NCBI RefSeq assembly: GCF_016863335.1
Contig: NZ_BOOR01000042.1
Span: forward strand, 1 to 64,000
Source: Planotetraspora thailandica
Lineage (GTDB): Bacteria > Actinomycetota > Actinomycetes > Streptosporangiales > Streptosporangiaceae
Direction: 5' to 3'
DNA length: 64,000 bases
Shown: positions 14,976 through 23,629 of the stretch, piece by piece
How the letters are laid out: each line of letters starts with the position of its first letter
How positions within the stretch are numbered: the stretch's first letter is position 1
Program-made: the position numbers and the translations under genes
The notes under the pieces: model-generated
What the model was told of the DNA's origin: nothing
The model's input: the letters and a program-made list of their open reading frames with translations, nothing else
The model's database searches: none

Positions 14976-16421
14976 ATGAGAGCTGACAGCCGGTTGCTCA
15001 CCGAGCTCTACATCGGAGGCAAGGCCGTGCCCGCCTCCGACGGCGGCCGTTTCGACGTGCTCGATCCCGCGACGGGCGACGTCGTCGCGTCGGTCGCGGA
15101 CGGCACGGTCGACGACGCGATCGCCGCGGTCGACGCGGCCGACCAGGCCGCCGCGTCGTGGGCGGCCACGCCGCCGCGGCAGCGGGCCGAGATCCTGCGC
15201 AAGGCGTTCGAGGTGATGACCGCGCGAAGCGAGGACCTCGCCCGGCTCATCTCGCTGGAGAACGGCAAGGCGCTCCCCGACGCCCGGGGAGAGGTCGCCT
15301 ACGCCGCGGAGTTCTTCCGGTGGTACGCCGAGGAGGCCGTGCGGGACATCGGCGCGGTCACCACGGCCCCCTCGGGGGCCAACCGCATCCTTGTGCTGCA
15401 CCAGCCGGTGGGCGTGTGCGTGCTCGTCACGCCGTGGAACTTTCCCGCGGCGATGGCGACCAGGAAGATCGGCCCGGCCCTGGCCGCCGGATGCACGGTC
15501 ATACTCAAGCCCGCCAGCGACACTCCTCTCACCGCTCTGGCGATGGCCGAGATCCTGGAGGAGGCGGGCGTGCCCGCCGGTGTCGTCAACGTGCTTCCCG
15601 CCCGCAGGTCGGGGCCTGTGGTGTCGGCGATGCTGCACGACCCCCGGGTCCGCAAGCTGTCGTTCACCGGCTCGACCGAGGTGGGGCGCGTGCTGCTCAA
15701 GGAGGCCGCAGACCAGGTGATCAACACGTCGATGGAGCTCGGCGGCAACGCGCCGTTCGTCGTCTTCGCCGACGCCGACCTCGACGCGGCGATCGAGGGC
15801 GCGATGGTCGCCAAGATGCGCAACGCGGGCGAGGCGTGCACCGCCGCGAACCGGTTCTACGTCGAGTCGCCGATCGCCGGCGAGTTCGCCCGGCGCCTGG
15901 CCGAGCGCATGTCCGCCCTGACCGTCGGCCCCGGCACCGAAGAGGGTGTGCAGGTCGGCCCCCTGGTCAACCAGGACGCGGTGGACAAGGTCAACGGGCT
16001 CGTGCGCGGCGCGATCGGCGAGGGCGCGCAGGCCGTCGTCGGCGGATCCCGCCCCGACCGGCCCGGCTTCTACTACGACCCCACCGTGCTGGTGAACGTG
16101 CACCCCGGCTCGCCGATCCTGCGGGAGGAGATCTTCGGCCCGGTCGCGCCCATCGTCACCTTCAATGACGAGGACGAGGCGATCCGCCTGGCCAACGACA
16201 CCGAGTTCGGGCTCGTCGCCTACGTCTACACCGGCGACCTCGCCCGGGGCCTGCGGGTGACCGAGCGGCTCGAGTCGGGCATGGTCGGGCTCAACCGGGG
16301 TCTGGTGAGCGACCCGGCCGCGCCGTTCGGCGGGGTCAAGCAGAGTGGCATCGGCAGGGAGGGCGGCCACGAGGGCATGCTCGACTACGTGGAGGCCAAG
16401 TACATCGCCGTCCAGTGGTGA
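14976..16421 (+). CDS. Aldehyde dehydrogenase, succinate-semialdehyde type
   Basis: This 481-residue NAD(P)-dependent aldehyde dehydrogenase has Asn155 (TPWNFP), general base Glu254 (ELGGNAPF) and nucleophile Cys288 in the context NAGEACTAANRF, which is characteristic of the succinate-semialdehyde dehydrogenase (GabD) branch. Length is normal. It oxidises an aldehyde, perhaps a C4 semialdehyde, to the acid for entry into central metabolism. It is the last gene of the operator-D operon, 27 bp after the M24 gene, and is followed by a strong terminator. Confidence 0.92.
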   Translation: MRADSRLLTELYIGGKAVPASDGGRFDVLDPATGDVVASVADGTVDDAIAAVDAADQAAASWAATPPRQRAEILRKAFEVMTARSEDLARLISLENGKALPDARGEVAYAAEFFRWYAEEAVRDIGAVTTAPSGANRILVLHQPVGVCVLVTPWNFPAAMATRKIGPALAAGCTVILKPASDTPLTALAMAEILEEAGVPAGVVNVLPARRSGPVVSAMLHDPRVRKLSFTGSTEVGRVLLKEAADQVINTSMELGGNAPFVVFADADLDAAIEGAMVAKMRNAGEACTAANRFYVESPIAGEFARRLAERMSALTVGPGTEEGVQVGPLVNQDAVDKVNGLVRGAIGEGAQAVVGGSRPDRPGFYYDPTVLVNVHPGSPILREEIFGPVAPIVTFNDEDEAIRLANDTEFGLVAYVYTGDLARGLRVTERLESGMVGLNRGLVSDPAAPFGGVKQSGIGREGGHEGMLDYVEAKYIAVQW

Positions 16422-16434
16422 ACCGGCGCATGTG

Positions 16435-16469
16435 ACGGCCCGGCCCGGGTAGCTCCCGGGCCGGGCCGT
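16435..16469 (+). terminator. Strong factor-independent-type hairpin
   Basis: ACGGCCCGGCCCGGG, the loop TAGCT, then CCCGGGCCGGGCCGT form a perfect 15-bp stem 13 bases after the aldehyde dehydrogenase stop. It closes the catabolic operon. Confidence 0.9.
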
Positions 16470-16651
16470 CCGGCTGATGGGGTCAGACGAAAACTAACGG
16501 CTGACGATTCGATTTTCCCGAAGACATGTTCGGCGCATGCGAAGCGCTGGCCTCGTGGAATCCCCATCTTCCGCGGCGAGGCTCCTGGCGGTCTAGTTTC
16601 CGGCTGGAGCTGCATCTGTTCGGACGGGCGAGGCTTTCCTACGATGTTGAC

Positions 16652-17782
16652 GTGCTCGCCCTTCTTCGCTCGGTGTGGGACGAGCCACGCCCCGCTCCGG
16701 TGCCGGCCCGCGTCTGGCGGGACTGGGTGCTCGTGGCGCTGCTCATGCCGGCGGTGGCGCTCGAAGGGGTGCTGCGGCCGGATCTTCCGTGGCGGGCCTA
16801 TTCGGTGGCCGTCACCATCGGGCTGGTGCCCACCTTGTTGTGGCGCAGGACCAGGCCCCTGTCGATGCTCACGATCTGCTTCGTCGCCACGAGTCTGATC
16901 CCCGCGTTGCTGGGCGGACCGTCCTCCGACCCGTACACGGCGGCGTATCTGCTGATCCTTCCGTACGCGTTGTTCCGATGGGGATCCGGCCGCGACGTCG
17001 TGATCGGGTTCGCCGTCATGCTCGTCTCGGTCGGCGTCTCGACGATCTCCGAGCCCGGCGACCTGGTCGGCGCGCTGGCCGTCATGTTCGCGACCATCGC
17101 CCTGGGCGGCGCGTTCCGGTACCGGGCCAGGGCGAGGATGCGCGAGCTGGACCAGGTGAAGCTGCTCGAACGCGAACAGCTGGCCCGCGACCTGCACGAC
17201 ACCGTCGCGCATCACGTGTCGGCCATGGCGATCCGGGCTCAGGCGGGCCTCGCCACGTCGGCGTCGGGACCGGAGGCCGCCACCGACGCGCTCCGCGTGA
17301 TCGAGGCCGAGGCGTCACGCGCGCTCGCCGAGATGCGCGCCATGGTCCGCGTCCTGCGTCGCGGACAGCCCGCGGACCTGACGCCCGGCCGGGGAATCGG
17401 CGACCTCGAGGAGCTCACGCGGCAGGGCGGCTCCGGCCCGTCCGTCGACGTGGAGGTCTCGGGCGACGTCGGCGATCTCTCCCCGGCGGTGGGCTCCGCG
17501 GTCTACCGGCTCGCCCAGGAGTCCGTCACCAACGCCCTTCGGCACGCGCGGCACGCCACTCGCGTCGAGATACGCGTCGCCGCCGACGAGACGTCGGTGC
17601 ACCTGCGCGTGAGCGACGACGGCGACAGCGGCCACATCCGCCCGGCCGCGTCGGCGGGATACGGCATCCTCGGCATGATCGAGCGCGCCGACCTGCTCGG
17701 CGGCACCTGCGTGGCCGGCCCGGACCCCGGCGGAGGCTGGACCGTGACCGCCGTGCTGCCCCGGACGGGGCCGGCGACATGA
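16652..17782 (+). CDS. Sensor histidine kinase, NarL-partner type (HisKA_3)
   Basis: This is a membrane sensor kinase with four to five hydrophobic segments in the first 150 residues, then a HisKA_3 dimerisation box with the phospho-acceptor His (QLARDLHDTVAHH) and a HATPase domain (VYRLAQESVTNALRHA; G-box GYGILGMIERADLLGG). The frame is open back to an ATG at 16526. I prefer the GTG at 16652, which gives 376 residues and starts just before the first conserved segment, though neither start has a good ribosome site. It overlaps the response regulator by four bases (ATGA). The signal is unknown. Confidence 0.87.
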   Translation: MLALLRSVWDEPRPAPVPARVWRDWVLVALLMPAVALEGVLRPDLPWRAYSVAVTIGLVPTLLWRRTRPLSMLTICFVATSLIPALLGGPSSDPYTAAYLLILPYALFRWGSGRDVVIGFAVMLVSVGVSTISEPGDLVGALAVMFATIALGGAFRYRARARMRELDQVKLLEREQLARDLHDTVAHHVSAMAIRAQAGLATSASGPEAATDALRVIEAEASRALAEMRAMVRVLRRGQPADLTPGRGIGDLEELTRQGGSGPSVDVEVSGDVGDLSPAVGSAVYRLAQESVTNALRHARHATRVEIRVAADETSVHLRVSDDGDSGHIRPAASAGYGILGMIERADLLGGTCVAGPDPGGGWTVTAVLPRTGPAT

Positions 17783-18429
17783 GCATCCGGGTGCTCGTCG
17801 CCGACGACCAGGAGATCGTGCGCACGGGGCTCACCATGATCCTCAACGCGCAACCGGACATCGACGTCGTCGGCGAGGCCGCCGACGGACGGCGGGCCGT
17901 CGAGCTGGCGCGGCGCCTGCGCCCCGACGTGTGCCTGTTCGACATCCGCATGCCGGGCGTCGACGGCATCCAGGCCACCCGCTCCCTCGCCGGGCCCGGC
18001 GTCGCCGACCCTCTCGCCGTCGTCGTCATCACCACGTTCGACCTCGACGAGTACGTCTACGCCGCGCTGAGAGCCGGCGCCCGGGGCTTCCTGCTCAAGG
18101 ACGCGGGCACGGAACTCCTCTCGCAGGCCGTCCACGCGGCCGCCGACGGCGAGGCGCTCATCGCCCCGAGCGTCACCGCGCGGCTGCTCAGGACCTTCGC
18201 CCGGCCCGTGACCGGCGCAGCCCCGGTGCGGCCCGTCGAGGCGCTCACGGAGCGGGAGGAGCAGATCCTCGCCACCGTGGCGCGCGGGCGGACCAACAGT
18301 GAGATCTCCGAGGAGCTCCACATCTCCCTCAGCACCGTCAAGTCCCACATCGCCAGCCTGATGGCCAAGCTCGGCGCCCGTAACCGCGTCGAGATCGCCA
18401 TGTGGGCCTACGAGACCAACCGCGTCTAG
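17779..18429 (+). CDS. LuxR/NarL-type response regulator
   Basis: This 216-residue partner of the upstream kinase has a receiver domain with acidic pair VADDQE, phospho-acceptor Asp in CLFDIRMPG and Lys in GFLLKDAG, then a C-terminal LuxR helix-turn-helix (LTEREEQILATVARGRTNSEI). Its start overlaps the kinase stop. It ends convergently with the DUF2306 gene, with a four-base overlap of the stop codons. Targets are unknown; a 15-bp sequence shared by the regions upstream of the kinase and of the quinone reductase gene at 19.3 kb is a candidate site. Confidence 0.93.
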   Translation: MSIRVLVADDQEIVRTGLTMILNAQPDIDVVGEAADGRRAVELARRLRPDVCLFDIRMPGVDGIQATRSLAGPGVADPLAVVVITTFDLDEYVYAALRAGARGFLLKDAGTELLSQAVHAAADGEALIAPSVTARLLRTFARPVTGAAPVRPVEALTEREEQILATVARGRTNSEISEELHISLSTVKSHIASLMAKLGARNRVEIAMWAYETNRV

Positions 18430-19130
18430 AAGGACGCGGGCCGCCTGCGGATGATCCATTCGGCCACGGCGAGATTGATCAGCCATCCGGCGCCCACTAG
18501 CAGCGCTCTGGACGTCCCGCTGGGCATGCCGAAGACCGGAACCCAGGGCAGGTGGATCAGCGCCTGCGTCCCCGCGGCGACCCCGACCGCATAACCCCGG
18601 GTCATCCAGGCGCGGTGCCGGGCGACGTCCCTCCGCCGGATGGCGGCCAGCCCCAGAGCGATGGACACGACCATCGCGGTGCCGAACACGAGCCGGAAGC
18701 CCGCGAGGAGATCGCCGTCGCCTTCGGGGCGCGGATAGAACAGGGTCATCCACAGGCCCGTGAGCCCCGCGGCGATTCCACAGGGGACGAGCAGCCGTCC
18801 GGCGACTCGATGCCATCGTGGCCGTCGGCGGCGGAGACCTCGGGCGAACTGGAAGGCGCCGAGGACGCTGTAGAGACTGGCGCCGATTATGTGCAGCACC
18901 ACGGGAAGGGGTGTGGCGAAGAAGCGCGCGTTCTCCGGCGTGATCGCCGCGCCCCCGCCCAGCTGAGTCAGGCGGGCCGCTCCGGCGATCACGGGAACGG
19001 CGCTGAGCATGATCAGCGCCGCGGGGGCGAGCCAGGAGGCCGTGGCGGACGTCCCCGCCTTGTCGGAGGCATCCGCCGGAGTGCCGGCTCGCGGCGATGT
19101 CGGGCGTTCCACCGTGTTCTCGTCGGTCAT
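18426..19130 (-). CDS. DUF2306-family membrane protein
   Basis: This 234-residue protein has a disordered N-terminus of about 30 residues followed by about six hydrophobic helices. The segments LHIIGASLYSVLGAFQF, WHRVAGRLL and RHRAWMTRGYA match the pattern of DUF2306 proteins, which have conserved histidines in the membrane. The function is unknown. It is transcribed leftward and converges on the response regulator, overlapping its stop by four bases. No partner gene follows in the same direction. Confidence 0.8.
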   Translation of the reverse strand: MTDENTVERPTSPRAGTPADASDKAGTSATASWLAPAALIMLSAVPVIAGAARLTQLGGGAAITPENARFFATPLPVVLHIIGASLYSVLGAFQFARGLRRRRPRWHRVAGRLLVPCGIAAGLTGLWMTLFYPRPEGDGDLLAGFRLVFGTAMVVSIALGLAAIRRRDVARHRAWMTRGYAVGVAAGTQALIHLPWVPVFGMPSGTSRALLVGAGWLINLAVAEWIIRRRPASF

Positions 19131-19315
19131 GCCCCGATCGTGATCGGCGGGCGGCGGCGGCTCATCGGGCGATGGGCCTGATCCGGGTCGGCCGATCGTC
19201 CGCCAAACGGGCGTACTTTCGGCCGATGAACCCTTTCTCCTGGACTTTTACGGTGAGTTTCCGGCTCGAGATCCCGCTCGGCGCCGTCCCCACCCGCGGT
19301 GGATGAGGAGAAGTG

Positions 19316-20302
19316 ATGAAGGCATTCGTTCTACGCTCGTACGGCTCCCCCGACGTCCTGGACCTGACCGAGATCGACCGGCCCGTCCCCGGCGAGGACG
19401 AGGTGCTCGTCCGGGTGCGCGCCACCTCCGTCCAGCCCTACGACTGGCACCACATGAGAGGCGAGCCGTACATCGCGCGCCTGATGGGCGGCAGCCTCGG
19501 GCCGCGCCGGCCGAAGCTGGAAATCCTCGGCGCCGACGTGGCAGGGCAGGTGGAGGCCGTCGGCGATCGCGTGACGGGATTCCGCCAGGGCGACGAGGTG
19601 TACGCGCAGGTCAAGCAGGGAGGCTTCGCCGAGTACATCTGCGTGCAGGCGGGCGAACTGGCACACAAGCCGAGGAACCTGTCGTTCGAGCAGGCGGCGG
19701 CGGTGCCGCTCGCGGCCAACACCGCCCTCATCGGCCTGCGTGACGTGGGGCGGCTCCAGCCGGGCCAGAAGGTCCTCGTCAACGGGGCCTCCGGCGGGGT
19801 AGGCACGTTCGCCGTTCAGATCGCCAAGGCGTTCGGCGCGGAGGTCACCGGCGTCTGCGGGCCGCGGAACGTCGGCATGGTCCGGTCGATAGGCGCGGAC
19901 GAGGTCATCGACTACACCAAGGAGGACTTCACACGGGACAGGCGGGGGTACGACGTGCTGCTCGACAACGCGGGAAGCCGCCCGGCGTCCGCATGCCGGC
20001 GGGTGCTGAAGCCGAAGGGGACCTACGTCGCCGTCGGCGGACCCGCGACCCGATGGTTCCAGCCCGCCGTCCGCGTGTTCTCGGCGGTCGCGATGTCCCC
20101 GTTCGTGTCTCAGCGGATGGCCGTGGCGGACGTGGTCGCCTGCACGGAGAACAGGCGGAACCTGATGACGCTGACCGAGCTCATCGAGGGCGGCAAGGTC
20201 ACCCCGGTCATCGACAGCTGTTATCCGTTCGAGCAGATCCCAGCGGCCGTCGAATACCAGGAACGGGGGCACGCCTCGGGAAAGGTCGTCATCACGGTCT
20301 GA
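19316..20302 (+). CDS. NAD(P)-dependent zinc-free alcohol dehydrogenase / quinone reductase (MDR)
   Basis: This 328-residue medium-chain dehydrogenase/reductase has a GroES-like N-terminal domain and a nucleotide-binding domain with GASGGVGTFAVQIAKAFGA. The Cys-rich structural zinc loop is absent, which places it with quinone reductase/enoyl reductase-like members that transfer hydride from NADPH. The ATG at 19316 is chosen over the GTG at 19313 because GAGGAG ends five bases before it. It is divergent from the DUF2306 gene and stands alone. Confidence 0.9.
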   Translation: MKAFVLRSYGSPDVLDLTEIDRPVPGEDEVLVRVRATSVQPYDWHHMRGEPYIARLMGGSLGPRRPKLEILGADVAGQVEAVGDRVTGFRQGDEVYAQVKQGGFAEYICVQAGELAHKPRNLSFEQAAAVPLAANTALIGLRDVGRLQPGQKVLVNGASGGVGTFAVQIAKAFGAEVTGVCGPRNVGMVRSIGADEVIDYTKEDFTRDRRGYDVLLDNAGSRPASACRRVLKPKGTYVAVGGPATRWFQPAVRVFSAVAMSPFVSQRMAVADVVACTENRRNLMTLTELIEGGKVTPVIDSCYPFEQIPAAVEYQERGHASGKVVITV

Positions 20303-20331
20303 GACGACGCATGCGCTGAGACCGAAGATCG

Positions 20332-21351
20332 TTAGGCGCGCTGGCCGGGTTCGTCGACGATGGCCGCCTTGAGCAGGCCGCCCCAACCGAGAATCTGCCC
20401 CTTTTCGGTGTGCAGGTCCCCATCGGTGCCCCGGCTGACGTGGTCTTTGATGGCGATGAAGCGGAACCCCATGTACTCATAGGTCTTCGGATTGACCATG
20501 ATCTCGCTGCGGAGGTAACCCTCTTCGATGCGGTAGAGGGTTACGCCTGGCCGTCCCAGGATGTCCGCGGCCTTCGCCTCGTAACGCACTCCAGGGATCT
20601 TCGCGAGTGCCCCGTACATCGCGGCCCTGAGCTTGGGCGGCAGAGCGCTGTCCCGCATGAAGACCTCGATGATCTCGAACGCCCTGCCCGCTCGCGCTTC
20701 GTCGTCCGGCCTCCCACCGTTTTCTTCGTCGACCACCTTGTACACATGGGCGAGCAGCGCACTGGGGTTGTCCGGCAGTGACAGCAGATACGGGTAATCG
20801 CTGCGCGGCGAGCCGCCCTGCTCCATCGCGCTGAGATCGCGTATCTGGAGTCTCCCCTTATCGATGATCGCCGACTGCTTGCCGTCCACGCGACTCCAGC
20901 GTTCAACCGTGACACGCTTGTCGGGCGGACCGAAAAGTGAGCCGCCCGACCCGTTCGAAGAGTCGGCGAAGACGGACTTCGCATACGACCACTGGTCGGG
21001 GCGGGGTCGTGTGGCGGGTTCGGTGGCCGCCTGCAGCGCCGCCGCGTTCGCCAGGTCCTCCGCGTTGGCGACCGGACGCAGCAGAAGAGGCTTTCGCGAC
21101 TCGCCCGCCGCGGTGTGGTCCGCAGTGGGACGGCCGCCGAACTCGACGTTCTGGACGACCGTGATGCCGGCCACGAGTGCGGCGGTCGCCACCCCGACGG
21201 TCGCGATGCGACGACGCGCCCGCGAATGCGCCCGCGGCGCAAGCGTGGCCTCGTTGATCAGCCGGGCGCGCAGGCGGGCCCTCGCTCCTGGGTCGTACGG
21301 CGTCGCCTCAGGCCGGCCATCGCGGAAGGTGGTGATCTCGTCGGCGCTCAT
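20332..21351 (-). CDS. CU044_5270-family protein, likely sigma-factor partner
   Basis: This 339-residue protein has a short cytosolic N-terminus, one transmembrane segment (IATVGVATAALVAGITVVQNV, about residues 50-70) and a large extracellular domain. Such single-pass proteins are commonly encoded next to ECF sigma factors in Streptosporangiales and may act as anti-sigma or surface-sensing partners; no zinc-binding anti-sigma motif is visible. The start overlaps the sigma-factor stop (ATGA at 21348-21351), so translation is coupled. The molecular function has not been shown. Confidence 0.78.
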   Translation of the reverse strand: MSADEITTFRDGRPEATPYDPGARARLRARLINEATLAPRAHSRARRRIATVGVATAALVAGITVVQNVEFGGRPTADHTAAGESRKPLLLRPVANAEDLANAAALQAATEPATRPRPDQWSYAKSVFADSSNGSGGSLFGPPDKRVTVERWSRVDGKQSAIIDKGRLQIRDLSAMEQGGSPRSDYPYLLSLPDNPSALLAHVYKVVDEENGGRPDDEARAGRAFEIIEVFMRDSALPPKLRAAMYGALAKIPGVRYEAKAADILGRPGVTLYRIEEGYLRSEIMVNPKTYEYMGFRFIAIKDHVSRGTDGDLHTEKGQILGWGGLLKAAIVDEPGQRA

Positions 21352-21974
21352 ACTGCAGACTCCTCGTTCGTCGCCATGGGATCGGTGCCGCCGAGCGCAC
21401 GGCGCACCTTCGTACGGATTCGGTGGAGCCGGGACCGAACCGTCCCGATGGGCACCCCGAGCGCCTGGGCCGACTCCTCGTACGTGAGGTCCGCCCACGC
21501 GATGAGCAGCAGCAGGTCGCGGTCGGCCGCCGACAGGCGGGCCAGCACCGCGGCGAGCCTGGGCTGCAGCCGCTCGGCCGTCACCCTGGACGCGCTGCGT
21601 TCGTCGAACGACTCGACCGCATCATGGGCCTCGCCGCGGGCCAGCAGCCTGTTGCGCCGGATCTCTGCCCGCCGGTGCTCGCGTATGGCCTGGGTGGCGA
21701 TGCCGTACAGCCATGGGCGGGCGTCCGGGCGCTCTCTGTCGTACTTCCCACGCTTGCGGAAGGCCGTCAGGAAGGTGTCGGCCACGACGTCCTCGGCCAT
21801 CTCCGGCCCGAGTCGCCGGACGGCATAGCGATAGATCTCATCGTTGTGCCGGTCGAAGACGGCGGCGAACCACTCCGGCTGTTTCAAGGACTGTTCAAAC
21901 AACACTGCGTCGGTCACGCCTTCCGCAAATGCGTACAGTCCCGCATCGGGAGGTGCGATCAACACCGACCACAT
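21348..21974 (-). CDS. ECF-type RNA polymerase sigma factor
   Basis: This 208-residue sigma-70 family protein has region 2 (FDRHNDEIYRYAVRRLGPEMAED followed by VADTFLTAFRK) and region 4 with a helix-turn-helix (LTYEESAQALGVPIGTVRSRLHRIR), joined by a short linker with no region 3. It directs RNA polymerase to a small regulon, probably including its own operon. It is followed by a coupled membrane partner. The exact start is uncertain: residues before VLFEQSLKQPEWF are not conserved-looking, so a later start is possible. Confidence 0.9.
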   Translation of the reverse strand: MWSVLIAPPDAGLYAFAEGVTDAVLFEQSLKQPEWFAAVFDRHNDEIYRYAVRRLGPEMAEDVVADTFLTAFRKRGKYDRERPDARPWLYGIATQAIREHRRAEIRRNRLLARGEAHDAVESFDERSASRVTAERLQPRLAAVLARLSAADRDLLLLIAWADLTYEESAQALGVPIGTVRSRLHRIRTKVRRALGGTDPMATNEESAV

Positions 21975-22127
21975 CCGTTCATGGGGGGTCCTTTCCGAGA
22001 GGGCTTCATCCCGTACTCGACAGAACCCCGCCTACGGGTTCCCGCTTTTTCATGACAGCAGGGTCGGGCAGCGAGCCTCAACCGGCCGCCGCATCGCGGT
22101 CCGTGATCAGCGGTACGGCCGGCCGCG

Positions 22128-22514
22128 TTATCCAGCGCGGTCGAAACGAGCGGCGTTGTCGTACGACTCGCGGGCGTCGAGCAGTTCGTCCCAGTGCTCC
22201 TCCGCCCAGGCGCAGGCGACCGCCATCGGTTCGAGCATGCTGCGGCCGAGCGGAGTCAGCTCGTACTCGACATGCGGGGTGGCCTCGTCGTAGACGGTGC
22301 GCTTGACCAGCCCGTCCCGTTCGAGGGAACGCAGCGACTGGGTGAGGACCTTGGGAGTGACGCGGTTCAGCGGCACGCGCAGCTCGGAGAATCGGCGCGG
22401 CCCATGCTGGAGGCACCGGATGACGAGCGGCGCCCACTTGTCGCCGAATCGGATCGGATTGAGGGCCGACGGGCACAACTCGTCGAACATGTCGGCGGGG
22501 AGGGGTTCCCTCAT
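22128..22514 (-). CDS. HxlR-family winged-helix regulator
   Basis: This 128-residue regulator has the HxlR signature: CPSALNPIRFGDKWAPLVIRCL, then RRFSELRVPLNRVTPKVLTQSL and the wing VYDEATPHVEYELTPLGRSM. The N-terminal Cys14 is in the place used for redox or electrophile sensing in many HxlR proteins. It is divergent from a NAD(P)H-binding reductase gene, the normal target arrangement for this family. The start at 22514 is the ATG just before the conserved region. Confidence 0.92.
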   Translation of the reverse strand: MREPLPADMFDELCPSALNPIRFGDKWAPLVIRCLQHGPRRFSELRVPLNRVTPKVLTQSLRSLERDGLVKRTVYDEATPHVEYELTPLGRSMLEPMAVACAWAEEHWDELLDARESYDNAARFDRAG

Positions 22515-22529
22515 GGCCTCACGATAGCC

Positions 22530-22547
22530 GGTACCCCGGTGGTAACC
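22530..22547. promoter_or_regulatory. Candidate HxlR operator
   Basis: GGTACC, CCGGT, GGTAACC is an imperfect inverted repeat in the divergent promoter between the HxlR gene and the NAD(P)H-binding reductase gene. Paired GTAC/GGTA half-sites are common for HxlR proteins; the assignment is inferred from position. Confidence 0.4.
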
Positions 22548-22616
22548 GCGGCCCTCGATAACGTCCGGGAACCGGCCGGGGGCAGGCGCTCCGGCCCCGA
22601 TGAGAGGCGGTTCCCC

Positions 22617-23240
22617 ATGAACATCGTGATCTTCGGCGCGGGTGGCCGAGCCGGTCGGCAGGCGGTCGCGGAGGCGTGCCGGCGCGGCCACCAGGTCACC
22701 GCCGTGGTGCGCGACCCCGCACGCCACAGCGACCTGACCGACGTGAAGTTGGTGGCGGGAGACGTCACGGACGAACTGAGCGTCGAGCACGCGGCGGCCG
22801 GGCATGACGCCGCCGTCAGCGCCGCCGTGGACCTGTCCGTGCCATCGCATGACTTCTTCACCGGTTCGGCCCGCGCCCTGACCGTCGGTCTGACGAAGGC
22901 GGGCGTGCGCCGCCTGGTGGTGGTCGGCCTCGCTTCGATCCTGCCCGGGGCGTCCGGTGCTCCCCTGATGGACGAGCCCGGTTACCCGAACGAGTACCGC
23001 GCCTTCTACCTCGGCCACGCGGCGGGGCTCGCCGAGCTGGTGGCCGGCGATCTGGACTGGGCGTACGTCGCCCCCGCGGGCGACTTCGACCATGAAGGCA
23101 CGCGCACCGGCCGATACCGGATCGCCGAGCACGGTGACCCGGCCAGCCGGATCTCGTACGCCGACTTCGCGATCGCGCTGCTCGACGAGATCGAGGCTCC
23201 GCGCCACCACCGCGCCACCACCGGCGTCCAGGAAGCCTGA
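22617..23240 (+). CDS. NAD(P)H-binding epimerase/reductase-like protein
   Basis: This 207-residue single-domain Rossmann protein of the atypical SDR/NAD(P)H-binding group opens with NIVIFGAGGRAGRQAVAEA, a GxxGxxG nucleotide motif, and has VAPAGDFDHEGTRTGRY further on. Such proteins are often flavin or quinone reductases or redox sensors. It is divergent from the HxlR regulator, which probably represses it until an electrophile or oxidant is present. The ATG at 22617 follows GAGAGGCGG. Confidence 0.87.
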   Translation: MNIVIFGAGGRAGRQAVAEACRRGHQVTAVVRDPARHSDLTDVKLVAGDVTDELSVEHAAAGHDAAVSAAVDLSVPSHDFFTGSARALTVGLTKAGVRRLVVVGLASILPGASGAPLMDEPGYPNEYRAFYLGHAAGLAELVAGDLDWAYVAPAGDFDHEGTRTGRYRIAEHGDPASRISYADFAIALLDEIEAPRHHRATTGVQEA

Positions 23241-23305
23241 GGCGGACGACAGGTCGCTCCACAACGAAGGCCGCAGGCCAAGGGCATGACCCGCCGGCCC
23301 AGGCC

Positions 23306-23629
23306 TCAGGTCTGGTCGCCCTCTTGGGTCTCCTCGACCTGTCGGATGAGCTCTTTCAGCCGGGAGATCTCGTCGCGCAGGGCTTTCTTGCCTGCTGGCG
23401 TGAGGTGAATCCACGTGCGGCCGCGTCTGCCCTCGTAGCCTTTCTCGATGTTGATCAGGCCGGCCTTCTCCAGGACGGTCAGGTGCTGGGAGAGGTTGCC
23501 GACCGTCAGGTCCAGCGTCGTACGCAGGAAGCCGAACTCCACTCGCCGTGCTTCGTGGGCGATGGTCAGGATGCCCAGCCGTACGCGCTGGTGGACGACG
23601 TCGTCGAGCCCGGTCGCGGGGTGGGTCAT
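23306..23629 (-). CDS. Winged-helix transcriptional regulator (ArsR/MarR-like, HTH_34 type)
   Basis: This 107-residue regulator has a winged-helix domain: RLGILTIAHEARRVEFGFL, recognition region LTVGNLSQHLTVLEKAGLI, and wing GRRGRTWIHLTPAGKKAL. Proteins of this type are usually encoded with a membrane protein whose expression they control. Its ATG overlaps the stop of the upstream membrane-protein gene (ATGA), so the two form an operon. The effector is unknown. Confidence 0.9.
   Translation of the reverse strand: MTHPATGLDDVVHQRVRLGILTIAHEARRVEFGFLRTTLDLTVGNLSQHLTVLEKAGLINIEKGYEGRRGRTWIHLTPAGKKALRDEISRLKELIRQVEETQEGDQT

Noticed and set aside
13428-16370. 980-codon open frame on the minus strand
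   Set aside because: It lies opposite three clear enzymes and has the His/Asp/Val/Gly-rich composition of an antisense frame in GC-rich DNA.
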